18,603 nucleotides of DNA from Clostridiales bacterium UBA2432. Lineage in GTDB: Bacteria; Bacillota; Clostridia; Lachnospirales; Vallitaleaceae. The number at the start of each line of letters is the position of its first letter. Position 1 is the stretch's first letter. The stretch spans positions 1-18,603 of the forward strand of contig DDQW01000040.1 of assembly GCA_002342805.1 (NCBI GenBank), given 5' to 3'. The notes under the pieces were generated by a model. It did no database searches and was not told the DNA's origin. It was given only the letters and a program-made list of their open reading frames with translations. The translations under genes were made by a program, and so were the position numbers. Shown here piece by piece: positions 6,884-13,727 of the stretch.

Positions 6884-7378
6884 CTATAGAATCTTACCCA
6901 TATAATATTCATCATAAAACTTGCCATTTACTAAAACCGACCTCTTCTTAGTACCCTCGACTTCATAGTTGTTTCTCAAATATAGCTGATACGCTCTATG
7001 ATTGTGGGTCATCACTGTTAACTCCAGCTTACTTATTTCATGCTTTGTAGCCCATGAATCAAGACTTCCCAGAAGTCTAGCTCCGATACCTTTACCTGAA
7101 GCTTCTTGTAAAACTCCTATTACAACATACCCACTATGTCTTATTCGATTAGCCTGCCCTCTTGAAAGAGAGACAAATCCAAGAAGCATCTCTCCTTCAA
7201 TAGCTCCGATTATTACGCCTCCTGAATTATTAACCGACTTAATCTTTTCTGCCATCTCTTGGACTGTCGTTGCTCTCTCCGCCGGTTCATAAAGCATGAA
7301 TTCTGATTCCTTGTCAAGCTTAAGCAATAATTCCAAAAAACTTTCGCCGTCACTCTCTTCCAAACTTCGAATTTTCAT
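6884..7378 (-). CDS. GNAT-family N-acetyltransferase
   Basis: A 164-aa GNAT. 'MKIRSLEESDGESFLELLLKLDKESEFMLYEP' is followed by 'GGVIIGAIEGEMLLGFVSLSRG', then the CoA loop region 'QEASGKGIGARLL' (GKGIG, 95-99), 'LELTVMTHNHRAYQLYLRNNYEVEGTKKRSV', and the tail 'FYDEYYMGKIL'. The aligned blocks (REP/TMTHN..A..LY..N(G)(F/Y)..EGTKR.. and DEY) show it is a paralogue of the GNAT at 5264-5812. The start is the ATG after TTGGAGGGAATT, 13 bases after the stop of the lipoprotein gene. The longer frame reading through the Shine-Dalgarno is rejected. Substrate unknown; both paralogues probably act on similar amines. Confidence 0.88.
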   Translation of the reverse strand: MKIRSLEESDGESFLELLLKLDKESEFMLYEPAERATTVQEMAEKIKSVNNSGGVIIGAIEGEMLLGFVSLSRGQANRIRHSGYVVIGVLQEASGKGIGARLLGSLDSWATKHEISKLELTVMTHNHRAYQLYLRNNYEVEGTKKRSVLVNGKFYDEYYMGKIL

Positions 7379-7391
7379 AATTCCCTCCAAA

Positions 7392-8165
7392 TCATACATC
7401 TCCGTGATATAAATTCCTCAAATTTATACTTGTTATGACAGAGTCTTTGGTAAGCGTATCTGTATCAATCCAAAATTCAATAATATAATCTTCTCCTAAA
7501 TCAAATATCCATTTAGAATAATCAGAATGGATGGATCCATCTTCATTTGATTTATATAATTTCTTATATTTATCAATAACCTCCATTGCATTATTTCCGA
7601 CACTAACACCAAGTGATGTTTGATATTTTTCACTAGAAACATATAATTCAGTGATACAATAATTCCCTTCGCTGACACTAACAGAAAAATCATCAAATTT
7701 TACAACCGGTTCGAAACCATCATCTGAAAATACAACTTCAAATTCATTTCCGAATTTTTTCATTACTGCGTTAAATGTGTCCCCTATATGTACACCTGCG
7801 ATTGACTCTCCTTTAAATACGAGATATGGTTCACCTTCAAAATCTGCATTTATGCCTTCTTCCCAAAAGGTCGCTTCTTGTTTATATCGAAAAGTTTCAT
7901 TTTCTAATTCCCATATTTCTTTCTTGTGTTTCTCATTCAATCTTTCAATTTTTTTCTCATATTTTGATATTAATCGCTTATTCTCATCTTCACGTTTGAT
8001 TAGTTCATTCAAATTCTCTTCAAGGATTGTTACTTCATATTCTAGAGCCTCATAATCTTGTTTTAATAATTCATATTTTTCATCATCTGAATTGTCCTCT
8101 TGATTACAAGCTGTCAACAATAGTGCAAAAATCCCAAAAAGTAAGAAAATCCTTTTATATCTCAT
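7392..8165 (-). CDS. coiled-coil lipoprotein with duplicated C-terminal module
   Basis: 257 aa. The signal peptide 'MRYKRIFLLFGIFALLLTAC' has lipobox LTAC with Cys20. Residues about 30-100 form a long charged heptad-type coiled coil ('LKQDYEALEYEVTILEENL' onward). The C-terminal part holds two similar segments: 'GVHIGDTFNAVMKKFG' (124-139) and 'GVSVGNNAMEVIDKYKKLY' (186 onward), each followed by beta strands. The pattern G-I/V-x-x-G-x-x-x-x-x-V is common in secreted Bacillota domains. I recognise no exact family. The start is the ATG after GGAGGGG. It is anchored to the outer membrane face. The order, with a second lipoprotein 32 nt upstream and a GNAT 13 nt downstream, indicates one transcript. 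Confidence 0.75.
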   Translation of the reverse strand: MRYKRIFLLFGIFALLLTACNQEDNSDDEKYELLKQDYEALEYEVTILEENLNELIKREDENKRLISKYEKKIERLNEKHKKEIWELENETFRYKQEATFWEEGINADFEGEPYLVFKGESIAGVHIGDTFNAVMKKFGNEFEVVFSDDGFEPVVKFDDFSVSVSEGNYCITELYVSSEKYQTSLGVSVGNNAMEVIDKYKKLYKSNEDGSIHSDYSKWIFDLGEDYIIEFWIDTDTLTKDSVITSINLRNLYHGDV

Positions 8166-8197
8166 AAACCCCTCCAAAAGTGTCGTCCAATTATTTC

Positions 8198-8767
8198 TTA
8201 TCCTTCATTATTGATGTGTTGTGTCCAAATATCATTAAATACTTTTAGCTTAAACACATCCACTTTCCATTCACCTTCTATAAACTTTACATTTATACCA
8301 CCCTCTTCTTCAATTAATTCTGTTTTTCCATCTTCGTATTCCAATAATAACGTTGCTGTATAATCATATACTATCGTCTTATATTGATTTAATAAACTTC
8401 CATCAGCGTCTTTTCTGTAGGTAATATTATACTCTAAATCATGTAGGCTCATTGTAAAATTCTTTGCCAAAGCTACCTCTCTATACATTCCATGCATTCT
8501 GTTTCCTAATACTGAAGCCAAACCATTTTCTGAGCAAAATTCATCATATCCAAGAAAATTGTCTTTCCCTTCTGATAAATCCTTAAACATCGTTTCTATT
8601 TCAATTTCATAATCTTTCGGATCATCTATCGTATATATTTTTTTTAAAAAATTCACAATAAGTTCTTCAGAAAGTTCTTCATCTGTATTTTCATCCATTA
8701 CTTCTTTATTACTACATGAACTTATTAGTAATACCACAATAAATATGCTCAAATATATTTTCTTCAT
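8198..8767 (-). CDS. lipoprotein, unknown function
   Basis: 189 aa. 'MKKIYLSIFIVVLLISSC' is a classic lipoprotein signal with Cys18 in the lipobox ISSC. An acidic linker (ENTDEELSEE) is followed by 'LIVNFLKKIYTIDDPKDYEIEIE' and 'GEWKVDVFKLKV', a layout typical of small surface domains of the NTF2-like/DUF4878-like kind, although I cannot name the family. The ATG has a strong GGAGGAGGGG upstream. Its first base pairs overlap the TGA of the methyltransferase gene (ATGA), so the two are translationally coupled, although one product is cytosolic and the other on the surface. Confidence 0.75.
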   Translation of the reverse strand: MKKIYLSIFIVVLLISSCSNKEVMDENTDEELSEELIVNFLKKIYTIDDPKDYEIEIETMFKDLSEGKDNFLGYDEFCSENGLASVLGNRMHGMYREVALAKNFTMSLHDLEYNITYRKDADGSLLNQYKTIVYDYTATLLLEYEDGKTELIEEEGGINVKFIEGEWKVDVFKLKVFNDIWTQHINNEG

Positions 8768-9624
8768 AAATCCCCTCCTCCTGGCTGATTCTGAACCACA
8801 AGTGTTATTTCATCTGTATTTTCACCAAAAACATCTCCTTTGACAGTAGAATATTTTTCCACTATTGCAAATCCTGCATTTCTTAATTCATCTTCGATTT
8901 CTTTATATGTAAAATATTTATGCCACATTTCAATTATATTTTCATGTTCTTCTTCAATGATTACATGCCTTTTAAATGTTAATTCCTCTTCTTCATACTT
9001 GTACAAAAGTTCAAATTCAAAATAGGGATTTGGACTTAAAAATCCACCTTTTTCATGAAATATACAATTCGTCATTTCTTCAATCTTTTTGAAATTATGG
9101 ATTGTTGGAATGTCAAATAAAAATAAGCCATTGCTTTTTAAATACCCTTTGATATTTGACAATAGGCATTTTCTCTGCTCTTTTGTTAATGCGTGATAGT
9201 CCAAATATATTAAATAGGCAAAATCGAATTTCTCTGCTGTTTTCCATTCAAGATAACTCTCATTGATGTAATTGATCTTCAAACATTTTTCCTGAGCCTT
9301 TTTATTGGCATAATCTAGGGATCTTTTTGATACATCAACGCCGGTTACGTTGGCACCTGCTTCAGCGATTTTTGTTGAATATAAACCAGGACCGCAGCCT
9401 AAATCTAAAACTTTTTTTTCTTTTGTCAAATCGAATTTTGAAATCATCCAATTAGCAGATTTATTTATAAAGTCAAGGTTTCTTGATGCAGCATCTATTT
9501 GCGGATTCAAATGGATTTCAAGCATATTCTTTGAAATATATTCATCTGTCCATATCTTTAAATATGTGTCATTGCTTTCATAAGGCTTTGGTCTTTCAAA
9601 AAAATTCTTTAACTTTGTAAACAT
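8764..9624 (-). CDS. class I SAM-dependent methyltransferase
   Basis: 286 aa, cytosolic. After a ~65-residue N-terminal extension ('LEIHLNPQIDAASRNLDFI') comes the Rossmann-like SAM fold: motif I 'VLDLGCGPG' (72-80), the acidic loop 'VTGVDVSKRSLDYA' with Asp97, motif 'FDFAYLIYLDYHAL', and 'LFLFDIPTIHNF'. The C-terminal half is a beta-rich substrate cap ('EEELTFKRHVIIEEEHENIIEMWHKYFT'). This layout fits small-molecule O/N-methyltransferases (Methyltransf_25/11 type). The methyl acceptor is unknown. The start is the ATG after AGGAGGAAAA, 14 bases after the stop of the CDP-alcohol phosphatidyltransferase gene. Confidence 0.88.
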   Translation of the reverse strand: MFTKLKNFFERPKPYESNDTYLKIWTDEYISKNMLEIHLNPQIDAASRNLDFINKSANWMISKFDLTKEKKVLDLGCGPGLYSTKIAEAGANVTGVDVSKRSLDYANKKAQEKCLKINYINESYLEWKTAEKFDFAYLIYLDYHALTKEQRKCLLSNIKGYLKSNGLFLFDIPTIHNFKKIEEMTNCIFHEKGGFLSPNPYFEFELLYKYEEEELTFKRHVIIEEEHENIIEMWHKYFTYKEIEDELRNAGFAIVEKYSTVKGDVFGENTDEITLVVQNQPGGGDL

Positions 9625-9638
9625 TTTTCCTCCTAACA

Positions 9639-10157
9639 TCAATGGAATATGCTTTTCTGATTTCCATTAAATTCTTTTGACAGTATGTGTATAAACAGTT
9701 CTTCTATTGCAGAAATACTTGCCGTTATACAAAGTAAATATATGAGCACTTCCGATTGAATAATTATAGGAAATAAAAATAACATAAGACCGGTAACTTT
9801 ATTTCCAATCGTATGAAGGATTCCAAACGTTTTATACTTTATAAATACGATAATCATCGATAAAATTCGTATTATTACAATGCCAACAATCCAATATGTT
9901 ATCGTAAGAGGCATATCAATAATAGGATATAAAATAATGATTAATACCGCGACCATAATCAAATCTGATGCAGAGTCAAGTTTTTCTCCAAACTTACTCT
10001 GTGTGCCCAGTTTCCTTGCAACGTAACCATCAAGCATATCACTAATCCCACAGATAATATATATGACAAAAAATCCTACACTTAAGGGTCTTATAAGAAA
10101 TAATGTAAGTATCAAGAATATTCTAGCTATCGAAATAACATTTGCTATCCACTTCAT
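9639..10157 (-). CDS. CDP-alcohol phosphatidyltransferase
   Basis: 172 aa with about six hydrophobic segments. The complete catalytic signature D-x2-D-G-x2-A-R-x8-G-x3-D-x3-D is present: D40, D43, G44, A47, R48, G57, D61 and D65. These enzymes displace CMP from CDP-diacylglycerol (or another CDP-alcohol) with an alcohol such as glycerol-3-phosphate, inositol phosphate or serine, at the inner membrane face. The acceptor specificity is not evident. It is near the size of PgsA but a second, accessory copy is more likely in this context. The ATG follows GGGGTAATACG. It lies 19 nt after the flavodoxin gene and 14 nt before the methyltransferase, suggesting one transcript. Confidence 0.88.
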   Translation of the reverse strand: MKWIANVISIARIFLILTLFLIRPLSVGFFVIYIICGISDMLDGYVARKLGTQSKFGEKLDSASDLIMVAVLIIILYPIIDMPLTITYWIVGIVIIRILSMIIVFIKYKTFGILHTIGNKVTGLMLFLFPIIIQSEVLIYLLCITASISAIEELFIHILSKEFNGNQKSIFH

Positions 10158-10176
10158 CGTATTACCCCGCTAACAA

Positions 10177-10641
10177 TTATATTTTATCCATCTGCATTCT
10201 AATATAATCTTCCCCTGCAAAATGTCCCATCTTGCCGCCTATTAGAGCATGACATTCCAATACTTTTCCCTTTTTCATTTCAATAATATTTTTAAAATGT
10301 TTATGGACATCTTCACTTTTTCTTAAGTCCTTAAATTGCTGAAATGTTATTATGATTATTTCTTTATCTTTAAAATCTGTTTTTTCTATAAACGTATTCA
10401 TTGCTGGTACACCATTACTTGCCCATATTGGTGACATTAAGTATACCCTTTTAGCATTTTTCACCTCATCCCATGGATTTCCTGTTAATGTTGTCCCCTT
10501 TTGCATTAATGCTTGAATAAAATTCCCCTTTTTCACTTCTTTTAGTTCAACAACTTTTGCTCCAATTTTCTCAGCTAATATATTAGCTCCTGTTAGTGTA
10601 TTGTTATCTTTAGAATAATAAACAATTACTGTTGGGATCAT
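10177..10641 (-). CDS. flavodoxin-like protein
   Basis: 154 aa. 'TVIVYYSKDNNTLTGANILAEKIGA' holds the N-terminal strand and the FMN-phosphate loop (about 8-17). 'RVYLMSPIWASNGVPAMNTFIEK' is the second FMN-binding loop with its aromatic residue. 'KEIIIITFQQF' is the fourth strand. The length and layout match single-domain flavodoxins/flavodoxin-like reductases that carry electrons or reduce quinones. The usual third loop is less clear. The ATG follows AAGGAAGGGCAATCT. A near-palindromic Per/Fur-like box lies about 25 bases upstream of the ATG, which would suit a flavodoxin controlled by iron or peroxide. Confidence 0.85.
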   Translation of the reverse strand: MIPTVIVYYSKDNNTLTGANILAEKIGAKVVELKEVKKGNFIQALMQKGTTLTGNPWDEVKNAKRVYLMSPIWASNGVPAMNTFIEKTDFKDKEIIIITFQQFKDLRKSEDVHKHFKNIIEMKKGKVLECHALIGGKMGHFAGEDYIRMQMDKI

Positions 10642-10663
10642 AGATTGCCCTTCCTTTCTTTTT

Positions 10664-10678
10664 TTATAATAATTACTA
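10664..10678 (-). promoter_or_regulatory. Per/Fur-box-like inverted repeat upstream of flavodoxin gene
   Basis: Minus strand TAGTAATTATTATAA matches the B. subtilis Per box TTATAATNATTATAA at 12 of 14 defined positions and the 7-1-7 Fur box at 11 of 14. It sits inside a larger imperfect palindrome, TTATA-R-TAATTA-Y-TATAA. The gap is almost pure A+T, so a chance match is easy. The flavodoxin downstream makes iron or peroxide control plausible. Confidence 0.3.
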
Positions 10679-10686
10679 TAATTTTA

Positions 10687-11280
10687 TTATTCTTCACTAA
10701 AGGCCCAAAATCCACATTCAGTCGGGTGATCAATGATTAATGCATTTTTATGTTTCAGAAGCATAAGCGCAATTGTAAGGTCTCCTCCTGCTGCAATGAT
10801 ATTAAACATGCTTAGAGCGAGCAAAAATATGCTATTTGTTATAATCGAAGCCAGAAATATCCCAAGCCCAAGTACTATAAACGGCATAAGACCTCCCAAT
10901 AAATACTTTTCGAAACTCAGGGGTTCCATGCAAGAGCAATAAGGCGTAAGTTTTTTCCACATCACCCCAAGATGTATGCTTTTCCATCCTTTTTCACAGC
11001 TCAGACTCCATGTCAGGCCATGTAGAACTTCATGTACAAAAACACTTATAAGAATCAGTACATAAAAAAACAATAGTCCCATTATTGAAAATTCGATTTC
11101 TCCAGTATTATTTATATAGAAAAACAGTACCAGACACAGTATTGCTAGGGGACCCGCAGTAACTAAGGCCATTACATTTGCCTTTACAATTGAAATTGTA
11201 CATTTTTCCGAAGAGTAGCCCTGGCTTTCAAGTTGTTCTCTTATGCGGTTAAAGTTTTCGATGCGTTGCTTGTCATTCAT
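10687..11280 (-). CDS. DUF3267-type putative zincin metallopeptidase (membrane)
   Basis: A 197-aa membrane protein. A cytosolic N-terminus (1-30) is followed by hydrophobic segments at about 35-56, 66-85, 128-148 and 150-165. The zincin motif HEVLH (83-87) lies at the end of the second helix, and 'GGDL' (165-168, D167) is the likely third metal ligand. The C-terminal 'DHPTECG' (184-190) is characteristic of the DUF3267 group. These are predicted intramembrane zinc peptidases with no known substrate. The ATG follows GGGAGAATTTCAA. It differs in sequence from the other HExxH membrane protein (575-1219), so they are separate families that share a fold logic. Confidence 0.82.
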   Translation of the reverse strand: MNDKQRIENFNRIREQLESQGYSSEKCTISIVKANVMALVTAGPLAILCLVLFFYINNTGEIEFSIMGLLFFYVLILISVFVHEVLHGLTWSLSCEKGWKSIHLGVMWKKLTPYCSCMEPLSFEKYLLGGLMPFIVLGLGIFLASIITNSIFLLALSMFNIIAAGGDLTIALMLLKHKNALIIDHPTECGFWAFSEE

Positions 11281-11315
11281 TTGAAATTCTCCCGTCTAAA
11301 ATAGTTCTAGGTCGC

Positions 11316-11807
11316 TTAAATTATACCTCCATCCTCCATATCTGTTTTATTGATAAAATCCATATGATATAATTTTTCCCAATGGTTTATATTTAAAGTT
11401 CCCTTACTAAGATGAATTGCTAAAATACAACAATTTTTGTCATTTTCATTATTGGCCATATCATACCAACTTGAAAAGGCTGTACGGAGTTTGTTTCTGA
11501 TTTCGGCATTTTGGGGGTCAAGTACCCAACCAAGATTTTCACCAAATCCATTAGCAGTAAACATCTCCATGCATCCTGAAATTGAAACTTCTTGATTTTG
11601 TTCTATTTGAAGCATTTTGTTTGATTTTCCATGTGTAACAACATAGAATATTCCATCTTCGTAATACGCATCAACACTTCGCACCACAGGACGTGGCTTT
11701 CCCTCTGCATTAGCTTCTCTAGCAATCGTAGCGAGCGAGATCACATTGTCTTTACCATTTCCAAACGTTTCTTCGATTAATTTCATTCCTTCTTCATATT
11801 TTGTCAT
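11316..11807 (-). CDS. pyridoxamine 5'-phosphate oxidase-fold (FMN-binding) protein
   Basis: 163 aa of the split-barrel flavin-binding fold. After a helix 'YEEGMKLIEETFG' come 'NVISLATI' and 'RPVVRSVDAYYEDGIFYVVTHGKSNKMLQIEQNQEVSIS', the classic strand pattern in which the Lys/Ser after 'VVTHG' sit near the FMN phosphate. 'ENLGWVLDPQNAEIRNKLRTAF' follows. Members include pyridoxamine oxidase, general stress protein 26-like and nitroimidazole-resistance-like proteins. The substrate is open. I start at the second ATG (MTKYEEG), eight bases after GAGGAGG; the first ATG is only one base from it. It lies 51 nt after a GNAT gene. Confidence 0.85.
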   Translation of the reverse strand: MTKYEEGMKLIEETFGNGKDNVISLATIAREANAEGKPRPVVRSVDAYYEDGIFYVVTHGKSNKMLQIEQNQEVSISGCMEMFTANGFGENLGWVLDPQNAEIRNKLRTAFSSWYDMANNENDKNCCILAIHLSKGTLNINHWEKLYHMDFINKTDMEDGGII

Positions 11808-11858
11808 TTTCATGCCTCCTCATATACATATTAAAATGTTTCATAAATTTTCTGGCCT

Positions 11859-12299
11859 TCATCTTTCTCGTTTCAGATAAACCATATCAACGAGTTGTTT
11901 TCCATCTTCAAATATTAAGTGGTCATAGTTATCTATAAAAAAGTTCTTTATTCTATGTGACTCTGTAAAACCGCAAATATTATAAAAAGAAAGAATTGAA
12001 TGACAGTCACCCGTTCCGACAAGCATGGTTTTACAATCCGGATAATGGGAAAACAGAAAATCAATCATTCTTTTTCCATAACCTTTTCTCTGGCAATTAG
12101 GCATGACTGCAATATTCTTGAGTTCATAAACGCCATCCGCTTCTCTGGTAATCACGCATTCACCCTTTACTCCATTGTCATCCAGAACAAACATTTCGCC
12201 ACGTTCAAGATATTGGTCTATCATACTCTCCTGCTCATCTGCCAGCAATAATAAATCAATATATTCTTTTTTATCTCCTGTTATTTTTCTTATATTCAT
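11859..12299 (-). CDS. GNAT-family N-acetyltransferase
   Basis: 146 aa. The order is 'MNIRKITGDKKEYIDLLLLADE', 'MFVLDDNGVKGECVITREADGVYELKNIAVMP', the acetyl-CoA loop QRKGYG (70-75), the helix 'KRMIDFLFSHYPDCKTMLVGTGD', and the C-terminal 'SILSFYNICGFTESHRIKNFF', ending in 'DMVYLKRER'. This resembles the YhbS/PA4866-like single-domain GNATs. Substrate unknown. The start is the ATG after GGAGGTGACT. An upstream extension of 30 codons in the same frame has no ribosome binding site and runs across the gap. It is 52 nt after the first of the small twin membrane genes. Confidence 0.88.
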   Translation of the reverse strand: MNIRKITGDKKEYIDLLLLADEQESMIDQYLERGEMFVLDDNGVKGECVITREADGVYELKNIAVMPNCQRKGYGKRMIDFLFSHYPDCKTMLVGTGDCHSILSFYNICGFTESHRIKNFFIDNYDHLIFEDGKQLVDMVYLKRER

Positions 12300-12351
12300 A
12301 GTCACCTCCAAAATTTTCTCCGCAATACTTATTAATGTTAGGTGATGGATA

Positions 12352-12495
12352 TTATTGGTTCTCTTCGAGATAATTATCCAAGGCCACAATTCCTCTACGC
12401 ATCAATTTTATTGCAAGTATCATAATTATAAATCCAACCACAATAAACGGAATATAAATCAATCCATAAATTATTACCAGAATACTTGTATTCAT
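12352..12495 (-). CDS. 47-aa membrane micro-protein with RGI-ALD-Y motif (twin 1)
   Basis: MNTSILVIIYGLIYIPFIVV and the next dozen residues form a hydrophobic stretch of about 28 residues (one or two passes). The positive end 'IKLMRRGIVALDNYLEEN' follows. GGGAG lies about eleven bases upstream of the ATG. It starts only two bases after the stop of the adjacent 57-aa gene, which ends in the same motif (IKLATRGIKALDIYNSKN). The shared segment, the same size class and the packing show a tandem pair of related small membrane proteins. No function known to me. A toxin-type or enzyme-modulating membrane peptide is only a guess. Confidence 0.65.
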   Translation of the reverse strand: MNTSILVIIYGLIYIPFIVVGFIIMILAIKLMRRGIVALDNYLEENQ

Positions 12496-12497
12496 AA

Positions 12498-12671
12498 TTA
12501 CATGTCTCCCTTGCTATTCTTTGAATTATAAATATCCAGGGCTTTAATTCCACGTGTCGCCAACTTTATAAACAACACAATACAATAAATGCTTATCCCC
12601 AAATATGCCAATATTATAATTGCATATATGATAAAAAATATTATTCCCATTGCTGCAAATCCTGTTTCCAT
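12498..12671 (-). CDS. 57-aa membrane micro-protein with RGI-ALD-Y motif (twin 2)
   Basis: After METGFAAM the residues 'GIIFFIIYAIIILAYLGISI' and on to 'CIVLFIKL' give a hydrophobic stretch of about 30 residues, followed by 'ATRGIKALDIYNSKNSKGDM'. The ATG is preceded by GTGAGGTAATTATA. The stop is two bases before the ATG of twin 1. The APH gene ends 67 bases upstream, with a hairpin in between. The C-terminal motif RGI-x-ALD-x-Y is shared with its neighbour, so the pair arose by duplication or belongs to one family. Confidence 0.65.
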   Translation of the reverse strand: METGFAAMGIIFFIIYAIIILAYLGISIYCIVLFIKLATRGIKALDIYNSKNSKGDM

Positions 12672-12708
12672 TATAATTACCTCACTTTTTATTTATTTTT
12701 ATTTTATT

Positions 12709-12735
12709 CTTATATAGGCAGAGCCTATGTATAAG
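12709..12735 (-). other. hairpin after the APH gene (possible RNA-end or processing element)
   Basis: An inverted repeat: CTTATA-TAGGC / GCCTA-TG-TATAAG with an AGA loop and a 2-nt bulge, giving about eleven base pairs. It begins 3 nt after the APH stop codon. There is no U-run on the minus strand (AAGAATAAAATAAAAA follows), so it is not a standard terminator. On the plus strand it is followed by TTTTAG only. It may mark the 3' end or stabilise the mRNA between the APH and the twin genes. Confidence 0.4.
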
Positions 12736-12738
12736 CTT

Positions 12739-13503
12739 TTAGTATGGTTTGTCTTGCCACTGTTCTCCAATGTATTTCACATCTTCCAAATAGCTCTTAA
12801 TGTGTCCATCATTAATATGCTGTTCAAATGACTCATCTCCATTATTAGCTTCTTGCTTCATATAAGAAACCAAATATTCGAGTCGTCTTATGACCCAGTC
12901 AAAAACTCCCTCTCGATCTATTGCATCTGTTCCATATGTTTCAAAAAATAATTCAATTCTTCTAGACTTATCCGAACGGGTTCCGAAGTTCTCCGGATTA
13001 TCTTCTGACATCAATGGGATCCATCTATACAGAGCATACGATACGTCCCATATTCTTGAACCAGGATGCAATGTATCAAAATCTATTAGCCCAACCACTC
13101 GCTTACCTTCAAGAGCAGTATTATAAGGAGCCAAATCTCCGTGACACATTGTCTCTATCTCTGTCTGCACAGAAAGCATCCACTTCTCATTACCGTTTAA
13201 GCATTCAATGTAGTCTGCACCTAAATCATGGAATTTTCGAATAAATTTTGCAAATGAAATCAAAGTATCATCCGACCTAGCATCTTGCGATAGCTCGTTA
13301 TTGAACACCTCACCATCGACATACGAAACCAACTCTTGCCCGTCTTTATTGATTCCATGCGGAAGCGGAACCTTAACAAATCCGCATTTATGCAAATACC
13401 TCAGAAAATCATGGACATTGGATGTCCATTCGTGAGAGGGTCTGTATACAATGTCATTATTCTTGATAATATTGTCGCGACCACCATCTAAGTGTTCTGT
13501 CAT
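12739..13503 (-). CDS. aminoglycoside phosphotransferase (APH)/choline-kinase-family protein
   Basis: 254 aa, cytosolic. The N-lobe is short: 'GGRDNIIKNNDIVYRPSHEWTSNVHDFLRYLHKCGF', then 'HGINKDGQELVSYVDGEV'. The C-lobe has the Brenner catalytic motif 'HGDLAPYN' (121-128: H121, D123, N128) and the magnesium-binding 'LIDFDTLHPGSR' with D141 and D143. These proteins phosphorylate hydroxyls of aminoglycosides, macrolides, homoserine, choline or similar small molecules. The short form with a GG-start is a widespread subgroup of unknown substrate, so resistance should not be assumed. The ATG follows AAGGAGGCTAGATTC. A 224-bp gap lies upstream. Confidence 0.85.
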   Translation of the reverse strand: MTEHLDGGRDNIIKNNDIVYRPSHEWTSNVHDFLRYLHKCGFVKVPLPHGINKDGQELVSYVDGEVFNNELSQDARSDDTLISFAKFIRKFHDLGADYIECLNGNEKWMLSVQTEIETMCHGDLAPYNTALEGKRVVGLIDFDTLHPGSRIWDVSYALYRWIPLMSEDNPENFGTRSDKSRRIELFFETYGTDAIDREGVFDWVIRRLEYLVSYMKQEANNGDESFEQHINDGHIKSYLEDVKYIGEQWQDKPY

Positions 13504-13727
13504 GAATCTAGCCTCCTTTTCATGATGATAACAAGCGTGTTAGATAAAGATACTATGGCAACTTCCAAAAGCAATATTTCCTTCAATTAACTTATTCTTT
13601 TTATATTGCGAATATGTATCACAGATTATGTTCCATCAGTTACACTTTTAAAAAAACTAATAATAAACCAGCACTATTCATGGGAGGAAAATCTTATTTT
13701 TCTAAACTTTCCGCCGGATAAGAGCTG
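13504..13727. other. 224-bp gap, longest in the window
   Basis: No convincing ORF on either strand. The minus strand holds a possible weak promoter for the APH gene (13547-13574), the octamer TGTTAGAT at 13538-13545 (plus-strand reading) shared with two other gaps, and near it TAACA/TGTTA half-sites forming a short imperfect palindrome. A T7 run on the minus strand (plus 13650-13656) is not preceded by a GC stem. Confidence 0.5.
13547..13574 (-). promoter_or_regulatory. possible weak promoter for the APH gene
   Basis: Minus strand TTGCTT (13569-13574), a 16-base spacer, and TATCTT (13547-13552). Both hexamers are only partial matches to the sigma-A consensus. The start site would be near 13540, inside the shared TGTTAGAT element, about 37 bases before the APH ATG. 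Confidence 0.28.

Noticed and set aside
12739..13503. Named aminoglycoside resistance gene
   Set aside because: The catalytic motifs are of the APH family, but the short N-lobe belongs to a broad subgroup with unknown substrates, so no resistance symbol is justified.
13526..13548. attC-like site: TAACAAGC..GCGTGTTAGAT in the gap before the APH gene
   Set aside because: The half-sites are separated by only a few bases, with none of the stem and bulged bases of a real attC (usually over 55 bp). Other gaps do not share the structure.
13640..13700. Intrinsic terminator at the T7 run (minus strand) in the 224-bp gap
   Set aside because: No GC-containing stem precedes the T-run; only a weak A/T pairing is possible.
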